From Mycogone perniciosa (Eukaryota; Ascomycota; Sordariomycetes; Hypocreales; Hypocreaceae), in contig JAOALB010000013.1 in NCBI GenBank assembly GCA_025331125.1, forward strand, positions 186,001 through 250,000: a DNA stretch of 64,000 nt. Direction: 5' to 3'. The position numbers and the translations under genes were made by a program. The notes under the pieces are model-generated. The model ran no database searches. It worked only from the letters and a program-made list of their open reading frames with translations, and was not told where the DNA came from. Every line of letters starts with the position of its first letter. The stretch's first letter is position 1. This document shows, piece after piece, positions 22,331 to 32,676 of this stretch.

Positions 22331-22447
22331 CTTTGCAGCGACGGCTCTTCCTAGAGAGGTGGAGAGGAGAGAGGGAGCAGGGTTTGTTTGGCGAATGCGA
22401 TGGCCAGTCAGCCTACGGAGAATGCCCAAAGTGCACTCACAGCACAG

Positions 22448-22480
22448 CACTGAACTGCACTGCACTGAACTGCACTGCAC
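22448..22480 (+). repeat. 15-bp tandem repeat
   Basis: The unit CACTGAACTGCACTG is repeated exactly, about 2.2 copies, with CACTGCAC-rich flanks. Confidence 0.8.
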
Positions 22481-22600
22481 GGCTGGGGAGAACTCAGCTC
22501 TGCCCACTCCGCAGGTCGGGCAGCGACAGACACGACAGAAGCGCTTAGGCAGTGGCACCAGAGGGCAATGTGAATGAGCGGCTTGGGCTCAATTCAACAG

Positions 22601-22640
22601 AGGCAGCAGAGGCAGCAGAGGCGGAGGCAGAGCAGAGGCG
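22601..22640 (+). repeat. Purine-rich AGGCAGCAG repeat
   Basis: Two exact AGGCAGCAG units followed by degenerate AGGCGG/AGGCAGAG copies. Confidence 0.65.
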
Positions 22641-22692
22641 GGCATGCATGTCTGCCGACTGGGCTCGCTTTATGGGAATTCTTCTCATTTTC

Positions 22693-22711
22693 CCTTGTCC
22701 TTGTCCTTGTC
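22693..22711 (+). repeat. CCTTGT hexanucleotide repeat
   Basis: Three consecutive CCTTGT units followed by CC, in the YVC1-side promoter region. Confidence 0.7.
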
Positions 22712-24170
22712 CGATTTCCCGGTGTGACGATACGCAACTCATCCATGTTTGCATAGGTGGCGATGATTGGCTGCTGGGCGAGGTGTCACCCAAGTCAGCC
22801 CTCCTTCACACCCGTCCGTTCATACCGAATTTGTACGAGATTTTTTTCTGCTGGCAACCTGGGCCAGGTCGGCGGCTCACTGGCCACCTGGCATCCTCTA
22901 AGTGAGTGTGTGGCAGAATCATGGCCGCGGCCTTGTGGCCCATGCATGGCCAAGTTCACTGTGGTAGATGCGACACTTGTGTCCAACGAATTTGGGCAAG
23001 GCGGAGAGAGGCGTCAAATGAGGAGACGCGGAAACATTGGCATTGGCAGTGTCTATCGAATCAAGATGGACAGGGGCTGTTCGGCGTCAGTACGAAGTTG
23101 TTGGGGTAGTGGTCGAGGCGGGGCCAGAATGGGGACAGGAAAACGGCATAAAAGCCTGATGGGAGGACAGGAGAGCGAGCATCTTGTGAGGCCAGGTCCG
23201 GTTCTGGGCTCTACGAGTATGGCTTGATGGAAGGGTCAGCTGCGTATGGCGTACTGCTGTCAGCCGCTAAGACGCCAGGGTGATACTGATATGATACTAC
23301 CTGACAACTCAGAATAAGAACATACGAATAGCCAAACGAAAGCATCCGGGGTCTTTACGAAGAAAAGGACCGAACCAGCAGAGGCGATCCCGGCAGATAG
23401 GATACGCCTTTGCGCCCGTACTTCGTGTTGATGCCGCAGGTCAGTCGCCAAAATGCTGTGACTATGTATTGGGAGCAACCATATAGGTACTTGTGCTTAT
23501 TATGGCTCGGCACATTCTCATGTAATACGCCTCGCTTAATATGTGTCACGATAGCACTGTTGCTTCCAGGTCCTCCGGAAAAAGAGGTTGTCGCATGTAT
23601 GTAATACTGTAGTACAGAGCAATTCGCGTGGCAGCCTTTCGGAAATTTGTGTGCTTGATCCATCCATCGCACCAGATGAGATATGTACTATCGTGTCTCA
23701 GGATTGCTTTTTAAGGCCTCGACTCCAGCAGCTTAGGCGCTGGCTAGACTCGCATAGCGCCGTAACGCTCCCTGTGGATGCCCACTAATTGCCTTTACTG
23801 GTGCTAGCAGGCCGATCTTGTCGCTGAGATTCAGCTGCATCCGCATGCGGGGTACAGTTGGCTCGGCCCTGTACCTCTATAACACCGATAAGAGCTTCTG
23901 AAGACGTGGAATGCTTCTTATCAGTTAATGCGAGACTCCACCCAGTTAGAAGCTTAACAGCTGCCAGCTTCAGCCACTGTCATGTCATCCCTGCTCATAT
24001 CTTGAGGGCGAAGGCAAGCCCTCGTCTTCCACACGTCAACACTTCTCTCTGGCGCATGAAATAATTACTACCGACATCTTTCTCCTGGCTATCAGGGCTT
24101 CTTTGCCGAATAGGTAGGAAGACTGGCCGGGTCGATCTTGTGTGCTTGAAATTGCACGTAGTACATCACC

Positions 24171-26711
24171 ATGCCCCGAGAGACGCGCTGGAGCAACATT
24201 GATCGCCTGCTGAGCTTCGAGAGCCATGGGCTGCGATCTCGCCACCAATGGATCCACGAAGAGGAGCGCGCATGTGAGTTCTATCAAGTCGATATAACAT
24301 GCATCTACATAGTCTGGTGGACATGATTGTCACCATTGAAAGCGCAGACAGTGGCTAACCAGTGCCTTGTCGTCTACCTCCAGTGCTCCCACAGTTTCGC
24401 AATGAACACCTTGGGTCGGCTATACCACCAGCTGAGGTCACCAAGGTGTGCCTTCGACTGCGGCACCTGATCCAAGAATGCGTGCCATGTGAGATGGAGG
24501 AAAGCCGAATCACAACACCCCATAGTCGCATTATCACGCCACAGGTCATCAAGGCCGCTAAAGAGGCGGGTGGTCAGGAAAACAGAGGATGTGTGGTAGG
24601 TTTCTCATTGTACTCCACGGGGCTTGTGACTACAGCATTACCCATGTGTTTAGGTGTATTGCTTGCTCGTCAATCAGCGCTGGTTCAAGTACGAAGCCAT
24701 AGCCGAGCTCTGGGATTCTGGCTTGCATAAGCTGCGAGCTGAGGCCTGTGGTGTCGTGGCGAAAGTACTGTAAGTTCGGAACTCATGGAACCCTTGCTGT
24801 CGGAATAGCGCGCAAAGATAAGCTTCAACAGAATACTAATGTTGTGGACAGCATCGAGGGCGAGGACGACACCGCATACCTGTTGCACTCTGTACTCCTG
24901 CGTCGATACTCTTACCTCGCCAACGGCACACCAACTCCACCCGTCAATGTAATTGAAAAGGCTGTTGACCTACACGCCGTTCGGGTTATCGGGTCGTCTG
25001 GATATCAAAAGTGTATCAGCTACCTCTGGCGAGGCTGGTTGGTGCAGGATGAAGACGACCCATCCGTTTTCGTGGACTACCACGACAAGGATAATCCCAA
25101 CTTCTTTGTCCACATGTATCCCGATCGTATGCGGAGTCCCAGGAATCAGAACGCTGCCCAGCTCTTGTTCTCCCTGATCTACCTCGGTCTCTACACAATC
25201 GCAATTAACTCGATCAACGCTTCTGGTGTTCTTGACGTAGCTGAAGTCACACTGTATGTCTTCACGCTTGGCTTCGTCTGCGATGAAGCTACAAAGCTCT
25301 ACAAAGCAGGCTACCATATACTCGGCTTTTGGAATGCTTTCAATGGCATTTTGTACTCGTTTATGACGGTTTCCTTGATATTCCGCGTCATTGGCCTCAC
25401 CTTTGCAGATCACACGGATGGCCGATCTCATTACAGCACACTGAGCTACAACATGCTGGCCTTTATTGCCCCCATGTTCTGGTGTCGTCTTCTGCTGTAT
25501 CTGGACAGCTTCAAGTTCTTTGGCGCCATGCTTGTTGTCCTCAAGGTGATGATGAAGGAATCCGTCATTTTCTTTGCCTTGCTCGTTATCATAATCATCG
25601 GGTTCCTACAAGCATTTATTGGTCTTGACTTGGCGGATGATAATATTGCCGATGACGCAGCGTTCATCATTGAGTCCATGACGAAGGCTATCCTCCAAAG
25701 CCCCGGGTTCGATGGATTTGAGGGATTTGCACCTCCTTGGGGTGTAGTTCTGTACTACTGCTTCACGTTTATTGTCATGGTACGTTGGAGTCGTTGTCTC
25801 CCACAACTGCTGTTCAGAGCTGACACAATTTGCAGATTATCCTTCTCAACATCCTCATTGCTTTGTACAACTCTGCATATGAGGACATTTACGAGAATGC
25901 CGATGATGAATACCTTGCGCTCTTCTCTCAAAAGACGATGCAGTTTATCCGCGCACCAGATGAGAATGTTTACATTGCTCCATTCAACTTGGTCGAGATC
26001 ATTATCTCGGTATTGTTCGAGTGGTGGATGCCAAAGAAGACATACGAGGTCGTCAACGATTGTGTGATGGCCTTTCTGTACTCCCCGCTTCTCTTCATCA
26101 CGGCCTACTTTGAAACGCGCACCGCACATGCTATCCGTCGTAACCGAGCCCGTGGCGAAGAAGACGACGATGTGATTGAGGAGTGGGAGCAACTGGCGCA
26201 CGAGGTTGACTTTGAGGCCGAGGGCTGGACGAAGACCTGCGAATCTGTGAAGCCTAATATGGACGACGACCCAGCCGTGCTAGAGGTCAGGAAATTGCGA
26301 GCCGAGATCGACAGCCTAAAGTCCATGTTGGCGGAGATTAGCGATGCGGTCAACCTAGCGACTAGCCAAGACACCAAGGTGGCAGAGGAAGACTTGCTCA
26401 TCGAAGCCACCAAGGCAACCGAAGACGCGCCTACCGAGCCCCTTAAGGCGCCAGAATCTGCCAAAGAGACTGAAGACGAGGTGACGACGGAATCTTTCAA
26501 GGCACCCGATGATGTTTCCGCTGAAGCTACTGAGGCCGGTGACCCCAAGTCTGAAGATCAGGAATCGGAAGAACACGAGGCGGAGGACCCGCAGGCTGAA
26601 GGAGCAAAGGGTGAAGACACCAAAGATAACCAGCAACCGAAGAACAAGAAGAAGAAAAAGAAGAACAAGGGCAAGCATACCTCACAGGCAGGTCCCAGCT
26701 CCGGTAGCTGA
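24171..26711 (+). CDS. YVC1: YVC1/TRPY1-like vacuolar TRP cation channel
   Basis: A 751-residue homologue of the yeast vacuolar Ca2+-release channel Yvc1. Exons are 24171-24273, 24363-24595, 24654-24769, 24852-25779 and 25836-26711; introns are 56-89 bp with GT...AG ends. The N-terminal cytosolic region carries the family segment VPCEMEESRIT...RIITPQVIKAAKEAGGQE. Six to eight hydrophobic segments follow between about residues 270 and 560, including LLVIIIIGFLQAFIGLDLADD and the pore-side segment IILLNILIALYNSAYEDIYENADDEY. A coiled coil (LRAEIDSLKSMLAEI) follows. The last ~110 residues are an Ala/Glu/Thr-rich, repetitive acidic tail ending in a poly-Lys block (NKKKKKKNKGK). The start was chosen because it is the ATG whose exon keeps phase 1 into exon 2. 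Confidence 0.9.
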
Positions 26712-27096
26712 ATTGACTAGACACAAAGGTTTGATTAGTGGAGCTCAAGGCAAATGTGCTGAAGACGGATATATAATAACAGGCAGAGAATGCCGCGTGT
26801 AACGATCGTTTAATGTGCCGGGTTGGGAAAGGAGGCAATATTTGTGTACTGTATTGGAAGGGTAATTTGGACAGGGAATATCTGGCTTGGGGATATCAAA
26901 TGGATATCACATGGGTATTGAACTTGATACGATTGCTATTAACAACGCCTATCTTCAAAGGGATTTATGTGGTTGCACCCTTCGTATCAGTCATGTCCCT
27001 TGTTCACTTATACCCCTTTGACGAGCTCTATTTCACGATGAGCCGCACAGATGATTCATCAGACATGCGGAGGGAAATATGACCTATTTATATCGG
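26712..27096. other. 3' intergenic region between convergent genes
   Basis: Lies between the 3' ends of the YVC1-like and macro-domain genes. No gene or repeat is seen. Confidence 0.5.
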
Positions 27097-27767
27097 TTAG
27101 TTGGCAACGGTGACTTTGAGGGGTATAGCAGAGTCATGAACGTACGGGAGGATGGTCTTGTAGGCGTCCGCATCCTTCTTGTCAAACGTCACAAATACCA
27201 CCTTATTCATCCGGTTCGTCTCCTCATCCGCCTCCAAATACTTCCTCACTACATCACACGCCACGCGCGCCGCATCGTGGCTCGGGAAGCCGTAGATGCC
27301 AGTGCTGATGCCGCAGAAGGCAATGCTCCGGATGCCATTCTCCTCCGCCAGGCGCAGGCACGATTCGTAGCAGCTCCGCAGCAGCTCCTCGGCATCGTGA
27401 GGGTGTTGATCGTAGATAGGCCCCACGGTGTGCAGGACGAAGCGCGCGGGCAGCTTGTGGCCCTGCGAGAGGATGGCCTGGCCGGTCTCACAGCCCCCTG
27501 GGGCGATGGCGATTAGTTCCCTGAGGAGGCCTGGACCAGCGGCCCTGTGGATGGAGCCGTCGACGCCGCTGCCGCCGCGCATGCGGGAGTTGGCAGCGTT
27601 GACGATGGCGTCGAATTGGAGTTTGGTGATGTCGCCATGATAGACCGAGACGCGGCGGTTGAGGGTTTCGGAGGGGGGTATTCGACGTCCGGGTTGGCAG
27701 TGAGGGCTCCGGAGCTGTATTGAGTGTCGAGAGCGGGGATTTGGAAGGGGGATTTGGGTTGAGACAT
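27097..27767 (-). CDS. Macro-domain ADP-ribose hydrolase/deacetylase, frame broken in a C6 run
   Basis: Encodes a macro-domain protein of the MacroD/YmdB type, which removes ADP-ribose or O-acetyl-ADP-ribose adducts. The ATG at 27767 starts a 5' part that runs in frame to the six-C run at 27673-27678 (read as G6 on plus). The rest of the domain continues in another frame to TAA at 27097. One extra base in the run would give one continuous product of about 223 residues. The macro domain shows YHGDITKLQFDAIVNAAN, a glycine-rich loop GGSGVDGSIHRAAGP, the HTVGPIYD strand and the GISTGIYGFP substrate loop. All key residues (Asn-Ala-Ala-Asn, the Gly-rich loop and the final loop) are present downstream of the break. 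A homopolymer length error in the assembly is as likely as a real mutation; I found no intron that would repair the frame. Confidence 0.8.
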
Positions 27768-28755
27768 TTTGGCGGTTATGGTGGTGGTGAAGTGAAGATG
27801 TGAAGATGGTGGAAGTTGTAAGAATTGCTGAGGTGTTGTGGTGTTGTGGTGGTGGTGGTGAGGTCGGGTATGTATCACCAACGCATTAAATAGTCCTCTG
27901 GGAGATCTGATAGCGAGGTCCGGAAACCTTCTTGCGCAGATATGACGGCTATGGAGCATTAAACGGACTTGCTAAATGATTGTTCGCTTGAGCTTTGGCT
28001 TGTGCTCTGATCTGAATAGGATTGCGGAATGCAGATAATAGTCGAAAGCTACTACTAGATGCGCAGTAAATCAGAGGTGATGACGCAGAGTGTGATTGGA
28101 CCAATTTTCATTCAGACTTTGGCCACTCCTTTGGCACATTAGCTGCATCTTTCTCCCCATTTCCGGAGTTGTTTTTTAATGATTATATTAATCATGATTA
28201 TATTAATCATAATATTCTTTTTATAGTTTTTTTTGTCGCTTTGACTCTGTGTGGGGGAGGCTCACACGACTTGATTCTTCCACACAAGTGCCTCTCCATA
28301 TACGACGCCAACCGTCATCAATCTTCCCACATCACGTCTAGACATCTATTATGTTTGCCGCAATCGAATTTAATCTTTCGTTGTTTATTGTGATACAAAC
28401 ATGTGAATCAAAGTCAAGTCTGCCACCGGACATCCCAACAACCTTTGTTGAAAGAACCTCAAGATATAAGCTAAGCTAAGCTACCTATTCATATATGTGA
28501 CCACAACTGTAAGAGGAAGCAACAGAAGCTTCTGATAGAATATTCAGCTTTCAAGCTTCTAGAAAACTCTAGACTCCAATTCAAACGCTATATTATGTCC
28601 TAAATCACCGGCGACGCCGTCTGTTCTAACGATTCCCCATCAGCTGCCTAACGCTATGCTATGCTCCAACCCGTACATGATATCCTTCTGACTCTACCCC
28701 CTAGACTCGATGACATCACTTGATCCCATCGGCTATCAGAAACAGGTTAGAAGAC
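27768..28755. other. Intergenic region, no gene seen
   Basis: The promoter of the macro-domain gene and the 3' flank of the metallopeptidase-like gene. It is AT-rich around 28165-28240 and carries the palindrome pair listed separately. A short AAGCT-type tandem repeat (AGCTAAGCTAAGCTA) lies near 28470-28485. CAC/CCA repeats near 27800-27870 belong to the macro gene leader. Confidence 0.5.
28179..28210. repeat. Two overlapping copies of a 17-bp palindrome
   Basis: ATGATTATATTAATCAT occurs at 28179-28195 and again at 28194-28210, sharing two bases. Each copy is a perfect inverted repeat with 7-bp arms around TAT, so the block can form alternative hairpins. Confidence 0.8.
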
Positions 28756-31700
28756 TCAATCAGACTTCCTGCTATGCAGCGTGCCGCAAAATCTGGCCCG
28801 CTTGCGTGGACTTTCATCCTCGCTGTCATCATCATCTTGAGGTTCGGGATCAGGGTTGCGCCTCTTCCACTCCGCTACACGTTTCTCCTCTTCTGCGGCC
28901 TCGTGAGCAATCTCCTGCCATTTTTCCAACTCTCCTAGCGCCTTCAGATGTGCCTCCCTATCCTTCTCCATGTCCTCTTGTAGCTTGTCCACTGCTTTGT
29001 GGGGGGGCTCGTCTATATCCATCATTTCCACGTCCATCGCCACGGCATCTGCAAGTTGGTCTATGATATCTCCACTAATCTCATATTCGCGTGGCACTGG
29101 TCTCGGCGCACGCCCCGCTGGGGCAAATGTGTTATCAGTGTCTTCGCCAAAATCGGACATCAGCTCGTCCAAGGCTTCAAACTTGGTACTGCGAGTCGCG
29201 CTCCGACTGCGCTGTGAACGCCGCAGTTCCAAAGGATCACCCGGACTAGTGCTAGACCGCTTTCGCTTTCGAGATGTTGAGTTTGGGGAACCGCTCAGGG
29301 GTACAGGATGACCACTTATCGTAGGTCTAGTAATCTGCGGTGATGAACCCGAGTCGTTCTGAGAGGTAGGACGAGGCGAGGCGGCCTGGCCGGGTTGGGC
29401 AGCTGTATTCTGACTTTGGGCATTCTTCTTCTTCTTCTCCTCTTCCTCCTTCTTACGGCGCTTCTCGTCCAAATATCTCTTCGCTTCATCGAGCTGATCC
29501 TGCCAACCTGGTGAGAGTCGGCTTGAACCGTGGACCAAAGCATGGATGCGTTTCCCTGTCTTTCTCTGCTCGCGTCTACAGTCTCGCATCAAACGCTTCG
29601 TGAGCGCCCTTCCATTTATCTCGCCGATCGCTTCCATCAACTTCGTTTCGTCTCGTTCATACCCTGCCATGTTATCTAGCAAGCCCGCCCACTTCTCTGC
29701 AAGGCCCTGCTCATTCGGGTCGTCGCTGGGGAGGACAACCTTATACTTACCGAGGTTCAGTATCTTCTCAAACCGGTTTCTAAATTCCGTCATCTCTTCG
29801 AGCTGTGTACCAGTTAGGTTCAACGAGGCCTTCTTGGCAAGGAAGAGCCACCGCTCCCAGGGCCGGCGCCGCGACTTGCGCAGCATGGGTATTGTGACAA
29901 GCATATCTCGCCAGTTCTGGTGTGCAGCGCTCGAGTCGCCTGAAATGAGTTTTTCGATATTTCTAAACGCCCCGACCCAGCCGCTCAGTTTAGTATCCCA
30001 CTCATTTTTCCAGGGTGATGAAAGGCCGTTGATATCTTGCAACTGCGAAAGCATGTAACCCAAGTGGTAGATAAGGCGTTCGACTCGGGCAACCCAAATG
30101 GTTTGGTGGCCAGGTATGGCTTGCTGATAGAGTTCCCAGTACGTAGCGGGGAGGTCGTACAATTCGCACACCATGCTTTCATGTATCTGGCGTTCTTCGT
30201 CGAGTAGATATGCGAGCTGCATCAGCGCCGACGTCAAACGCTGCTCGTACAAGTCGTTCCCCTGCGTAATCGTGATGATGAAATGATCCAGCGTGCCACG
30301 AAGCGACTCGGAGAAATTATCTGCCAAGTACTTGTTCGATTTGGCGAGTGTATTCCAGATTCGGTGGTGCATCTCAGCGAACCTCCTCTTGATCTCGTTG
30401 CTGCGCCCTCTGTCTTGGTACCCGAAGAATGTCGAGGCTTCCTGTTCAACCATCATGACGTTGAACAGTGCTTCCCTTAACTTTGCTTCCTTGTGCTCCC
30501 ATACCTCGCCTATGCGTATGAAACGCCTGGCTATCGACTCCAATCGGACAGCATCGTGCACCAGGGCGAGGACGTATTGGGCGAGAATACGTTGACCGCT
30601 CCTCATTAAACCTTTGTAGAATTCAATAAGCCAGGCCCGGTCGCTCTCTGTCCCAAAGTCCAGCTTCCGGAACGCCTTTTTAAAACCTACCGTCTCCTCA
30701 TATGAGAAATAGGTTCTTGATGGGTTGTCGGGAGGGTTTCGCAGTGCCACCATGCCATACTTTTTCACGGCGTTGTCCCAGAAATCTTGGCGAAAGACCT
30801 TCCCAATGTTGTCATGTTGATTGTAGGAGACGATCCTTTCACTGAATATCTGGGGCACGGGCAAGTTTGGTAAGATGTTCTTGTAACCGTGAGCCCAATG
30901 GAAGCGAGTACTGATGCCGCCAAACCAACGTAGGAACACCGGTTGGGCACGGACATAAGGGCCAGACATTGGCCATGTGCCGCTTCCCAACACCTACCAT
31001 AAGAATCTGTCAATATTACTTCTATTTTGCTGGTGTTGGAGGGGGGAAACGTACATGAGCCTCATAAGCGTGTCCAACCTCAGCCATCGGATCATCTTTA
31101 TAATACGGCTCGGAATCGGAAGACATGGCTAAATCATCGATATCTTCACGGATCGCTCGACAAAATTTGATGTCGACGGGGTCCGTGATTCCATATCTTC
31201 TTGGATTCCCAACCCAAACATCTATTGCAAGTCTGTAGGCATGCTGGAGGGGATCAGGTCAGCTCCTTGGCTTCCTCGTTGGGTTTTGTCTTGGGGTTTA
31301 ACTAAACTCGATGTTTAGGCCTAGGAGTTGAAGGAAACACTCACCATCAGCTCATGAACAATGACCACTGCCAGGATGAAGCTGGTCATCATTTTCTCAG
31401 AAGAGCTCAGCTTGTCTGTCAGGAGCTGCCAAACCAATTCAGACGCGACATTGACTTCTATCGGGTCGTCGTCTGAAACTGTCCTGTTGAAATCTGTTCT
31501 TCCCGCTGGCCCTTCCTCCTCAAAAGGCTGGGATCGTTCTTGTGACATGTTGTAATGAGCGCTCACGAGTCTCAAGGCTAATCTTTCCTTGACAACCTTC
31601 CGGGTATATCGTTTTGGTTTGAATCCGGCAGAAGGTCTTTTTCCTGATTTATATCCCACCGCCTCACTCTTGTCGCTCCGAATTTCGAACTTGAATTTGG

Positions 31701-32676
31701 GCACATCTTGTATGTCCCTTTTGTCGATGGTGTCGGGAATCTCGTACCAGTTTGTGACGTCCGCTAGTGCCAAAAAGAAGTCTTCATTTTGGTCAAGCAT
31801 CCTCGAAGCTACTTGAAGTGCTGGCTGTATGGCATCCCAAACCTTATCATTCGTCTTTATCCGTGCCATTGATTAGTCGGTGCGAGACACGGGTAGGATG
31901 AAGAGGACTTACACGGGCGTTTAGTTCAAAACTCTGACCGTCAAGATTGTATAAATTTTGAGGGCCCTTCTCACGTTCTGCAAAAGGATCTGGGTCCCAC
32001 CTTTTCCGCTTCAGTAGACTTGAACCAACCTGTCAGTTCGCATTCTGTCCATTGAAGAGAAGTTGATACTTACGAGTTGAGGGGCCCGCTCAAATTGCAT
32101 TCAAAGTTGCCCATGGAGAAGTGGTCTCCTGATAGGAGCTGGAGGTCGTTAGTATTCGACCCGACAGCCAAACCTTGATTGACTGACCTCATCCATTGTC
32201 ATATCACCGAAGAGACAGCCTTGCCAAAATTCTTCAATCATGAGCTCTTCGAATAATTGCAAGTAATCATAGCTGTTGCCCAAGACGTCCCGTGTCTGGT
32301 TTGATGAATTAGTCATTAAGTCATCGAGTTCCATCCTTATATTCCGAGCAACAGATTCGAATTGATCAGCTAGATCCTTTCCAGTGTGAGGAGTGAGACC
32401 AGGAGGTTGATCAAGGGGCACAAGTCTCGTGCTCGAACGAGTTGGTGAGGTACATGAGCGGCCATCAGTGCGGCCGGGGAAGATACCAAACCTCTTTGCG
32501 TACTCTGTAAGATTCTTGGCTTGATCTCCATCCAGCATTGCGGGTCTCACCATGTCCATGATAGGGTCCTTGACCTTCCAATCCGAAGCGTCGCGAGAAG
32601 GACCTAGATCTTGCCAAGTAGGATCTGTCCAGGAGGGAATATAGACCTCATCACGACTTCGTCTCATGCGCGCCAT
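28756..32676 (-). CDS. Large HEXXH-motif protein, putative zinc metallopeptidase of an uncharacterised fungal family
   Basis: Six exons give a 1198-residue protein: 32188-32676, 32074-32138, 31913-32018, 31345-31854, 31055-31243 and 28756-30993; all introns are GT...AG (49-101 bp). Residues 380-395 read FILAVVIVHELMHA: a hydrophobic helix into HELMH (387-391). About 54 residues later comes EPYYKDDPMAEVGHAYE, with glutamates at 445 and 451 that could supply a third zinc ligand. This HEXXH...E arrangement is typical of gluzincin-like metallopeptidases. The intron between exons 4 and 5 falls exactly between HELM and H. The following ~500 residues are helical and unlike any domain I can name. The C-terminus has a Lys/Glu coiled coil (KRRKKEEEEKKKKN), a basic RKRKRS nuclear-signal-like motif and acidic stretches, hinting at nuclear location. 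No signal peptide. The start is the first in-frame ATG (32676). Confidence 0.78.

Larger units (their letters stand above)
21885..24170. other. Intergenic region between the AAA ATPase and YVC1-like genes, with simple repeats
   Basis: About 2.3 kb forming the divergent promoters of the two flanking genes. The part 22270-22720 is dense in simple and tandem repeats, listed separately. Reading frames such as 22044-22577 and 22757-23227 arise from this biased composition and show no domain or splice-consistent structure. I see nothing in 23230-24160. Confidence 0.5.

Noticed and set aside
22044..23227. Open frames of 177 and 156 residues upstream of the YVC1-like gene
   Set aside because: They arise in simple-repeat and GC-rich DNA, contain no domain and have no matching splice structure.
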